64,000 nucleotides of DNA from Zygnema cylindricum (Eukaryota > Streptophyta > Zygnematophyceae > Zygnematales > Zygnemataceae), in assembly GCA_037447655.1 (NCBI GenBank), contig JBBHKE010001317.1:26001-90000 (forward strand), written 5' to 3'. The position numbers and the translations under genes are program-made. The notes beneath the pieces are model-generated. The model was not told the DNA's origin. It saw only the letters and a list, made by a program, of their open reading frames with translations, and did no database searches. Below are positions 30,784 through 42,830 of this stretch, piece by piece (the first letter of the stretch is position 1; each line of letters opens with the position of its first letter).

Positions 30784-31839
30784 TGAAACTCTGAGACCTT
30801 CATAAGTCCTCAAAGTGAGCAGCTTCCAAGAAGCCTCTAGGATAATCTTGACCCTTTGTGTTTCAGCGAAAACAACTGCCACCTTGGCAGACAAAAACCC
30901 TGATCACCGGCACCCCTGTGAAGGCAAGACTCCCGTGAGTCGATAGCAAAAAGAATCTCTGAATTTGCTCCCCTGAGCAATACATTATGGAGGGTCAAAG
31001 TTGACCTTTTGTACAGAAGCTCTCTGGGAGAGAGGGTCCTATCTCCTAATTTTTCTAAGTACTATCTCTCTCACAGACTCTATCTACTGATGTACGGAAC
31101 CGATCAAGATACTGTTCTGTACGCATAAGTACAGTTGCCGGTGTTCTTTATGTACGAACATTGTACGACATGGCATAAATGTCGACACATGTCATATCAA
31201 GATTTGATGCCATAATCTCCGGAGATTCCACGATCCAACGTAATTTTACCACGTGTCATCCGATGTGGCGATGGCCACAAACCGCTAAAATCTTCTTCCG
31301 CGATCTCGGCGCTAATTCCGGCCGTCCGATTAAATTCGGATTTAATCGTAGCCGTAATAAATACATGCGCGGTATTCGTTTCACTTACGAAATAAATGCG
31401 CGGTATTGATTTCTTGTTTGTACCGGAATCCGTACTTTATATATTACCGGATCTATGTTTACCGTAATCTATTACAGTTAAATGATTTAACTTACGTATA
31501 CAAATTTAAATAAATATCAAACTATATACTACGTAACACTAATGTTAGACTTAACGGCTAAGGCTACTGGCTACTAAATGTCTGCCGGCTGGTAGGTACA
31601 AGGATCAAATCCTGTGGCCGGCAAAATCTTTTATATAAATAAACCCCTAACTAATATAGATTTCCCGTAAACCTCTGGATAGCCTAGGTAGCTATGGCTC
31701 TAGCTCCCTCTCCAATTTCTCAGTGACTGCGACAAGTTTGAGAGTTTGGAGAGAGAAGTTAGAGGTAGACTGCCTCGGCTTCTTTCTATATTTCTATTTA
31801 GACCTAGAAAATACTATAAATGGACCATTAATTACTACA
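30784..31839 (-). repeat. 5' LTR of N
   Basis: 1056 bp, same length as the 3' LTR, with scattered substitutions. It starts TGTAGTAATTAATGG at 31839. Confidence 0.9.
31546..31632 (+). other. tRNA-like module, antisense within the N 5' LTR
   Basis: CGGCTAAGGCTACTGG (A-box), later GGATCAAATCC (B-box), with CTTTTAT shortly after. Confidence 0.6.
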
Positions 31840-32286
31840 GCGGCATCTCCGAGGATAAAGGGAGCGAATCCGGACATACCACGTGTCGACATTTAGGCCA
31901 TGTCGTACAGTATTCGTATAGAAAGTACACCGGCAATTGTACTTTTATGTACGGAAAAGTAATTTGATTGGTTCTGTACATCAATAGATAGAGTCAGTGA
32001 AAGAGATAGGACTTAGAAAAATTAGAAGATAAGACCCTCTCTCCCAGAGAGCTTTGGTACAAAAGGTCAACTTTGACCCTCCCTAACTTACAGCTCAGGG
32101 AAGCAAATTCAGAGATTCTTTTTGTTATCAACTCAGGGGAGTCTTGCCTTCACAGAGGTGAAGTTGGTCAGATATTTTCTATCAGGAAAGCAATTATTTT
32201 TTCTGAAACACAAAGGGGTCAGGATTATCCTAAAGGCTTCTTGGAAGCTGTCCACTATGAGGACTTATGGAGATCTCAAAGTTTCA
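31840..32286 (+). repeat. C 3' LTR, third piece
   Basis: Resumes after N with the duplicated gcggc and runs to CAAAGTTTCA, followed by tacat. It holds the promoter part (CTCTCTCCCAGAGAG, then the W-box pair near 32066). Confidence 0.85.
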
Positions 32287-35200
32287 TACATCTCCTCATC
32301 GGAGCATCACCATAACTAGCATCAATCCAAGTAGTGATGTTAGTATTCTCCCCACCCAAATGAAACCATAGATCCCTAGTTCCTATCAAATATCTAAGGA
32401 CTCTCTTAGCTACCTCCCAATCCCTCTTCGTGGGAGCATTTAGACTTCTACTCAGTACTCCTACAGCTGCAGTGAAGTCCGGTCGGGTACAATTTAGAAA
32501 ATAGATTAGACTTCCCACAACTTGCTTGAAAGGAATAGTCTGCATGAACTTCTGTTCTTTAATAGATAATTCCTCGTCTAAGACTATGACTCCTTCTTCC
32601 TCACTCCCCTCACTTCTTTTCTTTAACTCCATTGGATTTGTATAACTATTAGCTTTATCCATCTGAAAATTTTCAAGCATGTTCCCTATTTCTTCCTTTT
32701 GAGTCAATCTTATAATCTTTCTTTTTCGATCTCTTTCTACTTGAATTCCCAAAATATATTTTGCTTCCTCCATATCATTCATTTTCAATCTCCCCTTAAG
32801 ATCGGTTTCCAGTATATAAATTTTATCCATTGATTTAGTTAAAACATGTAAATTATCAACACAAATTGCAATAAACATAACACCTTCAGTGATTTGAGCT
32901 AATCCGGATGTATCCCAGCCCAGTAAGAAACTCATCAAGCTTCTTATTCCACTCTCGCGGCGCCTATTTCAAACCATAAAGAGATTTAATCAGCCGGCAT
33001 ACCTTACTCTCCTCTCCTTCCTCCACGAATCCTTCAGGTTGTCGCATGAAGATCTCCTCTTCCAATTCTCCATGCAAAAAGGTTGTCTTGATGTCCATCT
33101 GGTGCACCTCCATATCTTTTGCTCCTGCCAGAGTAGAAGTATGCGGACGGAGGGAAATCTGACGACCAGGGCAAAGGTTTCCTCGTAGTCGATACCCTCT
33201 TTTTGTGTAAATCCATTTGCGAATAATCGGGCCTTGAAGCGCTCAATTGTGTTATCTGGGTTCAGTTTTAATTTGAAAACCCACTAACAACCTATTAGTT
33301 TTCGGATAGGTGGACAATCCACTAGCTCCTAAGTATCAGCTGCCATAATTAAGGCCCTCTCCTCATTGATGGCTGTCTTCTACCGGTTCCTTCCTGGACA
33401 AGTCATCGCCTCTCTATAAGTTTGAGGGTCATCTTGATAAGATTGTTTTGTTACCTGGTTATTAACCTGTTTTTCTTGCAATCTTTTGTTACTTCTCCTT
33501 CCCCCCTCAAAATCTTTTGCCGGAATAGATGGTTCTCGTAGGTTCTTTCAAAAAATCTCGGTTTCTCCCCTATCCCTTGATTTCGAATCAATTTCTACCA
33601 CGTCTTCCGCTGTGGGTAGAGTTCTCACTGGAGTTTCCGCAGCCGAGTCCTTTTTGGTCTGATTTGTACCTGCAAGAATGTCATCTATTCTAAAACCTGG
33701 ATTGTTAGGAAGCTCAAAGTCATCGGAATTTTCTGACTCAAATCTGATTTTTACTGACTTTGTATACTTGAAGGGATCCACAGACTTTCATTCATCCATA
33801 GCTACTAGATGATTTACTAAGATTATATCTTCCCTTTGTAGATCATAAACTCTTTATCTTTCAACATCCTCATCATATCCTAATAAGTATCCCGGTTTTC
33901 TTTTAGGATCTAACTTCTAATTAGACCGATATGTATCTAGACTGAATACCTGACTGCCGAAAACCTTTAAGTGAGATATGTCTGGTTTCCGGCCTGTCCA
34001 TCTCTCATACGGTGTTTGATCATTTATAGCTGAAGGAAGAACTCTATTTTTGAGGTTATTAGCACAGTTTGTTGCTTATGCCCAAAACCTTTTGCCTATC
34101 TTCTTATCCGACAAAATACTTCTAGCACTATCACTTAGTGTCCCATTTAATCTTTCAGCTACCATATTCTGTTTCGAGGTTTTTGGAACTATCTTTTGGT
34201 GTTGGACTACATCTTCCCTCAGAAAATCCTCAAACTGGTTAAAAGTATACTCTCCACCATTGTCACTCCATATTCTCTTGATTGGAGTTTCATGGAGTTT
34301 TACGCTCCATGCTTTATATTGTCTAAAACAATTTTGAGCTTCTGACTTATTTTTCAAAAAATACACCTTGGAATACCGAGACCAATTATCAGTAATAGTC
34401 ATTATAAATCTCTTCCCCCCGGTGAGGGCACTTTAGCCGGTCCCCAAATATCTATGTGTACTAAATCTAGAATTTTTTCTCTTTTATAGGTGGTTGTTTT
34501 GGGAAATGGTAATCTGTGTGTTTTACTTTGAGCACATCCACTAAAATCACTTATATTATCACTCTCACTGAATTGAATCCCTTCCACCACTCCCATCTTT
34601 TTCATCTCTCTCTACTTATCTAGATTCTCATTCCCAAGCCTCTTATGCCACATCATAATATCATGAACACTAGCATAATAAATTTTCTTCGTTTCATTAC
34701 TTATAATCAGCCTAAACATCCATTGGCTACCTTTCTCGGCGATAAATTATACCTTCTCCTCAAAAATAGCAGTAAAGACTCCTTCCCTAGTGCTAGTGAA
34801 AAAACCCTAATCATCTAATACAGATGTAGAGATGTTGTTTTTTTTCAGCTCCGGTATAAACAATACATCGAAGAATGTTACTATAGATGTCTTTCCTTCT
34901 CCCAGGACTTTCAAGTCCACTGATCCTACAAGTGTAGTAGTGACTATCCTCCCATCCCTGTACTCTATCTCTACAGTGGGATTCTTTCTTATCTTAGTGA
35001 ACAGGTGTTTATCCTTACACATGTGCATGGAGGCACCTGAATGTACAATCCAGCCGGCTTCACCTTTCAATCCACCGTATGTACATTTTTGCCTTCGTGG
35101 AATTTCGACCTCGTTTTTCGCCTCCAACTCCTCATCCAATAGGAGCTCATCGTCCTCGTCCTTCGATTCTGCCTCATGTACCTGTGTCACAAGGGCCTTT

Positions 35201-35922
35201 TTCTTTCCTCTCGGGGTACCACCGGTCTGCCCCTCCTTTAACCGAAGCTCGGTTATCTTAGTGCACTCTGCCATATAGTGCCCCGGTTACTTACAAAAGT
35301 TGACATAAACCTTTGGGAGCCCTTGGTCCGAACTCGTCAGTTTGATTTTTCTGCTCTCTCCCCTTATAGTTTCCGACCAGTCTTCGGGAATCATTGTTCC
35401 TCCAATCGGTCGTTGCTGCCAAGGCTTGCCCACTCTTTCCTCTACTTCGGATCTCAATCGTATTCTCTTGAACGAGAATCATCCCTACCACTAAGTTCCA
35501 TATTCACCTTGATTCCGAAAAGTCCTGCACACGGTTGACATATTCTCGAACTCATCGGGTAACTTCATCAGTAAACTGTTAACCTTTTCTTTTTCACTAA
35601 AATCTTTTCCCGCACTCTTTATCTCCATGAAAAGTGTAGCAAGTTCATTGCAAAAATCCAACATCTTCCCCCTCTTGTATACATACTTCTTAACTTTCTA
35701 ATCAGCCAACTGTTTTTGCTGAATCATACCACTTTGGTACATCTCTATGAGAGTTATCCAAAGATTGGATGCCATTTCTACCTGCAAATGAGGACATGCA
35801 AGTCTTTGAGTGAGATGGCGTTGGATGAAGTGCTTTGCCGCCATATTTTTGAAGTCCCAGGTTTCAGTATCATTCTCCTCGTTCCTCGGAATAGGTGACA
35901 TGATGTCGAACCAGTTGCTATT
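32287..35922 (-). pseudogene. L Pol and Gag, main part
   Basis: Minus-strand reading from 35922 gives: Gag (35698-35930, ETWDFKNMAAKHFIQRHLTQ), nucleocapsid and linker, protease with the motif DSGAS and MHMCKDKHLFTKIRKN (34807-35274), HHCC region (34402-34605), integrase core with WSDNGGEYTFNQFEDFL (34076-34402), tail (33548-33781), RT (32940-33250) and RNase H (32276-32938). The catalytic RT motif reads CVDN instead of YVDD. The third integrase residue lies in MVAERLN and is kept. Stops and frameshifts occur every few hundred bases, more than in C or N, as expected for the older element. Confidence 0.75.
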
Positions 35923-36154
35923 GACATCCATAGTCACTTTCTCTGATGTTCTTTTTATTCCGGAGTTGAACAAAAATCTTATCTCTACGTCGGTCTTAGA
36001 TGATAAGGGTTTTGAGACTAGTACTAAGAAAGGAGTCTTTGTTGCTAGCCATGAGAATGAAGTGTACTTCACAGCTGAAAAAGGTAGCGAAGGATTGTTT
36101 AGGCTGAATTTGAGTAATGGAAAGACGTGAGTTTACTATGCTGGTGTAAGTGAT

Positions 36155-37357
36155 TTGATGATATGGTATAAAAGATTGGGACATGTGCATCTAGATAGAT
36201 TGAAAGTAATGAAAAAAATGGGTGTAGTTGAGGGAATACATTTTGGGGGTAATGAGACTTTGGATGATTGTAGTGGGTGTGCACAAGGCAAAGCCCACAG
36301 ATTGCCTTTTCCAAAGGTCGCAACATATAAGGGTGAAAAGGTTTTAGATTTGGTTCATACTGACATATGGGGACCGGCCAAAGTGCCATCAGTTGGAGGG
36401 AAAAGATATATGCTTACTATCACGGATGATTGGTCTAGATACTCTAGAGTATATTTCTTGAAAAACAAATATGAGGCTTCGGTTTATTTTAAAGAGTATA
36501 AAGCATGGAGTGAAAAACTCCATGAGACACCTATAAAAAGAGTGAGGAGTGAAAATGGGGGGGAATTCACTTCTAATGAGTTTGAGGATTATTTGAAAGG
36601 GGAAGGGGTTCAACACCAAAAGACTGTCCCAAAGAATTCAGAACAAAACAGTGTAGCCGAGAGACTAAATCGTACTCTAAGTGATAGTGCCCGTAGTATG
36701 TTGACGGATAAAAAGATAAGGAAAAGTTTTTGGGCAGAAGCTATGAATTGTGCTAACTATCTCAAAAATAAAGACCTTACCTCGGCTATAAAAGGCCAAA
36801 CACCTTGTGAAAGATGGACCGGAAAAAAACCTAATATTTCACACTTAAAGGTGTTTGGAAGTCAAGTGTTTAGTCTAAACACAGAAAAATCTGATTGGAA
36901 GCTAAATGCTGGAGGAAAGTCGGGATACTTACTTGGGTATGATGAAAATTTAAAGGGATATAGAGTTTATGATCTCGAAAGAGAAGTCATATTTCTAGTA
37001 AAACACTTGGTAGTTATGGCCATAGATCCCTTTAAGTACACCAAATCGGTAAGGATTAGAATTGAATCCAAAAATGAGTTAGATTCAGATTCTTCTAATC
37101 GAACTCCGGTTCGGCCTGACTTTGCAGAAGAAGAGGAAAAACTGACCGAGAGTGACTCTCTCTTGGAGCCACAACATCCGATTCAAACCGAAGAAGAAAA
37201 CGAGGAAAGACCAGGAATGGATGATGAACATCCGGAGATGGACTCCACGGATAGGGGAGAAGGTGAAGTTATTCGGAGAAACCCAAGATTACCCTCTATC
37301 TCAGCGTCCGAGTTTGAAGGAGGAAGGAGAAGCAGTAAGAGACTTCGAGCAAGGTAA
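36155..37357 (+). CDS. O integrase (400-codon open frame)
   Basis: Residues 1-45 hold the zinc-binding HHCC end (YKRLGHVHLDRLKVMKK, CSGCAQGKAHRLPFPK). The first catalytic Asp is at 70 (DLVHTDIWGP). The second position is Glu133 (VRSENGGEFTSN) where the family has Asp. The third is Glu169 (NSVAERLN). Spacing from 133 to 169 fits D,D35E. The C-terminal part has KPNISHLKVFGSQVFSLNTE and YLLGYDENLKGYRVYD, then an acidic, Pro/Glu-rich tail to ISASEFEGGRRSSKRLRAR. It ends at a stop before RT, which continues at 37363 in another frame. The Asp to Glu change should impair catalysis. The frame is otherwise unbroken, unusual for this cluster. Confidence 0.8.
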   Translation: MMIWYKRLGHVHLDRLKVMKKMGVVEGIHFGGNETLDDCSGCAQGKAHRLPFPKVATYKGEKVLDLVHTDIWGPAKVPSVGGKRYMLTITDDWSRYSRVYFLKNKYEASVYFKEYKAWSEKLHETPIKRVRSENGGEFTSNEFEDYLKGEGVQHQKTVPKNSEQNSVAERLNRTLSDSARSMLTDKKIRKSFWAEAMNCANYLKNKDLTSAIKGQTPCERWTGKKPNISHLKVFGSQVFSLNTEKSDWKLNAGGKSGYLLGYDENLKGYRVYDLEREVIFLVKHLVVMAIDPFKYTKSVRIRIESKNELDSDSSNRTPVRPDFAEEEEKLTESDSLLEPQHPIQTEEENEERPGMDDEHPEMDSTDRGEGEVIRRNPRLPSISASEFEGGRRSSKRLRAR

Positions 37358-37362
37358 CTAAG

Positions 37363-38937
37363 TTGTCACATTTGAGCGAACCCCAGATTTACTCAGAAGC
37401 AGTTAATAGTCCGGAAGGTGATAGATGGGTGAGAGCTATTAATGATGAGATGGCTTCCATTATGGAAGCAAACACATGGGAGTTGGTGGATTGTCCTCCA
37501 GATAGAAAGCCGATAAGATGCAAGTGGGTATTTAAGTTAAAGCTCAACCTAGATAACACTATCGAGCGATACAAGGCCATATTAGTGGCAAAGGGGTTCA
37601 CACAGTAGGAGGGGATCGATTATGAGGAGACTTTTGCTCCGGTTGTTGGATTCCCCTCCATCCAGATTTTACTTTGTCTCGCGGCAGCGGAAGACATGGA
37701 AGTGCACCAGAGTGACATTAAAACCGCTTTCTTACACAAAGAATTGGAAGAAGAGATCTTTATACGACAACAGGAAGGATTTGTGGAGAAAGGAAAGGAA
37801 AGCAAGGTGTGGAGATTGCAAAAGTCCCTTTATGGACTAAAGCAAGCTCAACGCCAATGGAACAAAAAATTGGACGAGTTTTTGACGAGTTTGGATATAT
37901 TCGAATCAGTTCGGATCATTTTATCTACTTATTTGAGGACGAGGAAGGTATAATTTTCATTGCCATATATGTTGATGATTTGATTGTTTTGAGTAAATCA
38001 ATGGAGAAAATTAATAGATTGAAAAAGGATCTAAAAGGTAGATTTGAAATGAAAGATTTGGGAGAGGCAAAGTAGATCTTGGGAATTTAAATGGAGAGAG
38101 ATAGAAAGAAGAAAACAATTAGACTAACTCAAAAGGAAGCAATGGGAATATCCTGGAAAAATTTCAAATGGAAAAAACAAATAGTTGTACGACTCGTATG
38201 GACTTAAAGAAAGGAAATGAGGGGAGCTCAGAAGAGGGAGTCTTAATCCTGGATAATGAGCTAGGACCTGAGGAAAGCAAGTTCATGCAAACTATTCCGT
38301 ACAGACAGGTTGTCGGTAGTATGATCTACTTTATGAACTGTACTCGTCCTGATATAGTTGCAGCTGTGGAAGTATTAAGTAGGAGTCTGAATGATCCTAG
38401 GAAGAAAGATTGGGAAGCAGCCAAAAGGGTCATGCGAAACTTAATAGGAACGAGAGATCTATGGTTGCATTTGGGAGGGAATAATACTAACATCACTACT
38501 TGGAGTGATGCTAATTATGGGGATGCTCCGATGAAGAGGTGTACTTCTAGGTATGTGTTGTATGTTGGGAATGGGGCTTGCTGTTGGAGCAGTAAGCAAT
38601 AAAAGGTGATTGCTCAGTCCATCATGGAGGCTGAGTATATGGCCTCTTGTTCGGCTGTGAAAGAATTGATGTGGGGGAAAATCTTTGCTTCAAGAATTAG
38701 GATATATGAAGAGCGGAGTGCAAAAAGTATTTTGTGACAATCAAGCTGCGATTGCAATTGCAGCAAACCCAAAACATCACTTTGAAGCAAAGCATATGGA
38801 TATTCGTTTGAGCTTTGTTAGAGAGAAGGTTGAGAATAAAAGAATTAGTTTCGAATATAGACCAGATGGAGAGATGGTAGCAAATATGATGACTAAGCCG
38901 GTTCCTTCTCCCAAATTAAAACTTTGAAGGGAGAAGT
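37363..38937 (+). pseudogene. O reverse transcriptase and RNase H
   Basis: Pieces in order: 37363-37608 (WELVDCPPDRKPIRCKWVFK, stop at ..GFTQ), 37696-37953 (EVHQSDIKTAFLHKELEEEI, SLYGLKQAQRQWNKKLDEFL), a shift, 37809-38075 (IFIAIYVDDLIVLSKSMEKI, intact YVDD; stop at GEAK), 38168-38602 (FMQTIPYRQVVGSMIYFMNC, WLHLGGNNTNITTWSDANYG), and 38685-38927 (VFCDNQAAIAIAANPKHHFE, MMTKPVPSPKL). It needs several corrections to read through. The polypurine tract AATAAAGGGAG precedes the LTR at 38976. Confidence 0.8.
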
Positions 38938-38975
38938 GTGGACTAAAGAAAAGATAGACTAGAAAATAAAGGGAG

Positions 38976-40091
38976 TGTTGAAAAATGATATTTTATGTTC
39001 TATCTTTTTTGGGTCCTGCAAATCTCATACTTGTCGTAGTCACTGAGAATTGACAGGCAACCATGTCTGCCTTAGAGAGATGAGGAGATAGGAAGAAGAT
39101 TAGGCTCGTGCAAAAGTAATGTTGCAACAGACAGGATTTGATCCTGTAACCTCCAGACAACGGCCGAACGGACTAGGCCCCCGCCTTATCTTTCAGGTCT
39201 TGATGAATCGTTGCATATATTGTCTTTAATAATTATTTCAATTGATACCTACGGCATATTCCATTTAACATCCTACGTAACGAAATGCAACATAGAACGT
39301 GTGGTACCGCACGAAATGCAGTACCGCACGAAATAAATGAAACAAACATTTAATTTTGACGAACGAAATTAAAATATCGTGATCAACAGTTCGCAAAGCG
39401 AGAACAAATTTCAAGAGGTCAATACGGAATGTTGACCTTCAAAATTCAACGGTCAACACGGAACTTTGATTGATGAAAATCAACGGTCAACATTTATTTG
39501 GCACGCCTTCAGATTCAACGGCTGAAATCGATCGCCGTAAAAAGAACGGTCAGCACGCATGAGTGCCGGTATGCCGAAACTACTATGTGGGAGCAGTTCA
39601 GCGAAATGGGAGGAAATGACACGTGGCATCATCCAATTGGATGTCGCGAGAGAAAAGGGACAGAATGACGTTGACCTATTTGCCACATGGCAGACCAGGA
39701 GTGATGCCGAATATATCCGTAAAAAAAGTACGGTGGCTTCTGTTCTTTATATGTACGATAGTTAGGGTACTCTATTTTGATTGGTTTTGAATAGCTATTA
39801 GGAGTTTTTCAGGACTTAAAAAAATATTGAAAAGTCCTCTCTCTCCTAGAGGCCATCTATACAAATATGTTGTCTTTGAACTGCCATAACTTAATGCTCA
39901 GGTGAGCAAATTCAGTGATTCTTTTTGCAACGGACTCAAGGGAGTCCAGGCTGTAAAGAGGTGTAGGCAGTCAGAGTGTTTGCTTCCCAGTGTGGGACTT
40001 ATTTATTTTTAAAGTCAAAAGTGCATATACTATCTTAGAGGCTTCACATAAGCTGGACATTTTGTGTACCAATGGAGGTCACAGAATTACA
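38976..40091 (+). repeat. 3' LTR of O
   Basis: TGTTGAAAAATG ... ACAGAATTACA, 1116 bp. It ends with an LTR-borne Gag start, MEVTELQ. A related truncated copy lies at 3109-3516. Confidence 0.8.
39118..39204 (-). other. tRNA-like module, antisense within the O LTR
   Basis: The minus strand reads TGAAAGATAAGGCGGG (A-box region), then GGATCAAATCC (B-box) in the stem-forming context ACAGGATCAAATCCTGT, then TTTT. Confidence 0.55.
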
Positions 40092-40695
40092 GATGTCGCA
40101 ATCCAATGTCATTCAACCACGTTTCATCCGATGTGGCAATGACCAAAAACCGCCAAAATCCTCTTCCGCGATCTCGCCAATCATTCCGGTCATCCGATTA
40201 AATGCAGTTTTAATCGTAGCCGTAATAAATACCTGTGCGGTATTTGTTTCGCTATCGAAACAAATACGCGGTACTAATTTCTCGTCTGTACCCTAATCCG
40301 TACATTTACATAACCGAACCTATGTATCCTGTAAATAGTTTCGTTAAATGAATTTGTTAGCGTAGTAATGTTTAATTATTTATCAAACACAATATACTTT
40401 AACACTAGTCAGAGACTAAATGGATAGAGCAACCGGCTACCGACGACTTTGACGGCCGTTAGGAACCACGATCAAATCTTGTACCCGACAACTTGCCTTT
40501 TAGTAAATAAACTAATCTACTACCCGTATGTCTCAGGATAGCATAGGCAGCCATGGCTCTAGCTTCATCTCCGAATTTCAGTGACTGCAACAAGTGTGGG
40601 AGTTGAAGAGAGAAGTTAGAGGCAGACCGCCTTGGCTTCTTTTCTGCATTTAATTTTAGACCTAGAAAATACTAAATGAACCATCAATTTCTACA
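40092..40695 (-). repeat. Outer part of the L 5' LTR
   Basis: Matches the L 3' LTR (16070-16464 and 17343-17548) throughout. It starts TGTAGAAATTGATGG at 40695. The tRNA-like module lies at 40411-40490 (+): AATGGATAGAGCAACCGG, later GATCAAATCT, then TTTT. Confidence 0.75.
40411..40490 (+). other. tRNA-like module, antisense within the L 5' LTR
   Basis: Same A-box and position as the L 3' LTR copy; the B-box has one change. Confidence 0.5.
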
Positions 40696-42830
40696 GAATT
40701 GGGATGACAAATTGGGAATGATTTAAGTGAAAGAAAGCACTATAGAGCTCAGGAGAGGGAAACCAAGATATCTTGTAGGATATGATGAGAGCACAAAAGG
40801 ATACCGAGTGTATGGCTTAGAAAAGAGAGATATAATTGTGGTAAAATACATAGTGGTGATGAATGAAAGTAAAGTCCATTGATCCATTCAAATATAATAA
40901 AGAAGTCAAAATCAGATTTTGAACCGGATCAGTTTTATTACTTTGAATTTGAAAATGAAAAGAAGGAAGTCGGAGAAAAGGAAAAGTTTGTAGATCTACC
41001 AAACGAGAAGGAGGAAAGGACAACAACCGAGGTAACACCACAATACGGAGTGAAAACGGATGAGGAACTTGATGAGACACCAAAATTGGAAGAGAGGGGA
41101 GCTGAAAATCTTCCTAAATGAAACCCAATGATGCATTCTATACCGGCGTCAGATTTTGAAAAGGGGAGAAAAAGTAGTAAACGACTTCAAAAAAGACAAT
41201 TAAATAGCCAACTCAAAAAGATGTCCCACCCCGGTGAACCTTAGACATACTTAGAGACCATATACACCCCAAAAAGTAGTCGATAGATCACTCCTAGTAA
41301 TGAAGAAATGGCCTCAATCATACAAGCCAATACATGGGAGTTGGTAGATTGTCCACCGGATCGAAAACCGATCGGATGTAAGTGGGTTTTTAAACTTAAA
41401 TTAAACCCGGATAATACCATTGAGAGGTGCAAAGCTAGGTTGGTTGCAAAAGGTTATACTCAAAAAGAGGGGATAGACTACGAAGAAACCATTGCACCTG
41501 TAGTCACATTTCCTTCTACTAGAATCCTCTTAAGTTTAGCAACAGCGGAGGATATGGAAATACATTAGATGAATATTAAAACGGCCTTTTTGCACTGAGA
41601 GTTGGAGGAAAAAATGTACATGAGGCAACTGGAAGGACTCATAGAAAGTGGGGAAAAAAACAAGGTATGCAAACTGATATAATCACTTTATGGGCTTAAA
41701 CAAGCCCCGCGACAATTGAATATAAAGCTGGACAAATTTCTGACCGGTTTGGGGTATATCAGAATAAGTTCATAGCACTCTATATATTTATTTGAGGTTG
41801 AGAATGGAGTGATATTTATTGCTATTTATGTGGATGATTTGCAGGTCTTAAGCAAGTCCTTAGATAATATTAACATAATAAAAGGAGATCTTAGAAGTCG
41901 TTTTGACATGAAAGATCTCGGCGAAGCAAAGTACATTTTAGGAACTCAAATGGAGACATATATAGGGAATAAGAGTATAAGACTCACTCGGAAAGAAGTA
42001 ATCAGTATTATGCTAAAAATGTTTCAGATAGAGAAAGCAAACGGATGTCCAACTCTAATGGATTTGATAAAAGGTTTCTGAGGTGAGAGGGAGGAATATT
42101 AATCATTAATGATGAGATGGATGAGATATAGAGAAGATTTATGGAAAATATCCCTTATCGCTAGATAGTAGGCAGTTTTATCTATTTCATGAATTGTATC
42201 CCGCCGAATATAGCTGTAGCTGTAGGAGTCCTCAGCAAGAGTCTAAATGAACCCAAAAAGAGAGACCGGGGGGCCGCCAAAAGGGTGATGAGGTATCAAG
42301 TGGGGACAAGGGAACTATGGTTGCATGTGGGAGGGGAGCACATTGACATCACCACTTGAAGTAATGCCAGTTATGGAGATGTGCCTTTAAGATGGTGAAC
42401 GACTGAATATAAGTTGCAAATTGGATCTGGTGTATGTTGTTGGAGTAGGAAGTAACAGAAAGTAGTTGCTCAGTCCACTACGGAGGTTGAATACATGGTT
42501 TCCTGTGCTACCACCAAAGAACTAATGTGGGTGAAATCTCTTTTTGAAGAACTTGGGTTCATGAACCCTGAACTCAAAATGTTTTTTGTGATAATCAAGT
42601 TACTATCTCTATTGCAGCTACTCCGAAACATCACTTCAAGGCTAAGCATATGGATAACACACTAAGCTTTGTGAGAGAGAAGGTTGAAAATAAAATTATT
42701 AAACTTGTTCATAAAGCTGATAGAGAAATGATTGCAGATATGATGACAAAATCAATTCCTACCCCGAAGTTGATTTATTGCAGAGAAAATTGTGGATTAA
42801 AATTGAAAAGTGACTAGGAATTAAGGGGAT
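40696..42830 (+). pseudogene. H Gag end fused to integrase tail, RT and RNase H
   Basis: The first 60 bp repeat the Gag end seen at 15625-15684. The sequence then jumps to the integrase C-terminal part (PRYLVGYDESTKGYRVYGLE), so about 2 kb are deleted. Next come an acidic tail (40879-41121), RT start (41308-41568: WELVDCPPDRKPIGCKWVFK, KGYTQKEGIDYEETIAPVV), RT with intact YVDD (41809-42081: IFIAIYVDDLQVLSKSLDNI, FDMKDLGEAKYILGTQME), and a badly broken RNase H ending ADMMTKSIPTPKL. It ends at the polypurine tract AATTAAGGGGAT next to the 3' LTR. Many stops. Confidence 0.75.

Larger units (their letters stand above)
25380..31839 (-). mobile_element. Copia element N, innermost complete element
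   Basis: Two LTRs of equal length (1056 bp: 25380-26435 and 30784-31839) are flanked by gcggc (25375-25379, 31840-31844) in the C 3' LTR. All domains are present in order on the minus strand. The integrase triad and YVDD are intact, but frameshifts in protease and elsewhere and a few stops break it. It is the fourth nesting level (H, L, C, N). Confidence 0.9.
17984..32286 (+). mobile_element. Copia element C, carrying solo LTR M and element N
   Basis: The 5' LTR is 17984-19040, the internal region 19041-23348. The 3' LTR lies in three pieces: 23349-23386, 24777-25379 and 31845-32286. The target duplication tacat (17979-17983, 32287-32291) closes the unit. M sits early in the 3' LTR and N in its middle. 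Coding has stops and a 14-codon integrase deletion, so it is non-autonomous now. It lies antisense to L. Confidence 0.85.
35923..40091 (+). mobile_element. Copia element O, 5'-truncated, within L
   Basis: Starts abruptly in the pre-integrase region at 35923, joined head-to-head to L gag with only a few shared bases. It continues through integrase, RT and RNase H to a 3' LTR (38976-40091) that abuts the L 5' LTR remnant. The 5' LTR, Gag and protease are missing, together with L's Gag start, PBS and inner LTR. The simplest reading is one deletion spanning both. Confidence 0.75.
15680..40695 (-). mobile_element. Copia element L, antisense in H, itself carrying K, C and O
   Basis: The 3' LTR is 15680-16464 plus 17343-17548. 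The internal region is 17549-17983 plus 32287-35922. The 5' LTR survives as its outer part, 40092-40695. The right boundary, TTTCTACA/gaatt (gaatt 40696-40700), matches a gaatt at 15625-15629 in H. On the left the last ~54 bp of the LTR are missing and about 55 bp of extra H sequence stand in their place. The L Gag start, PBS and inner 5' LTR were lost together with the 5' part of O. Confidence 0.75.

Noticed and set aside
35698-36072. 124-codon minus-strand frame as a gene
   Set aside because: It crosses the L/O fusion; only its C-terminal two thirds are Gag, the rest is antisense of O pol.
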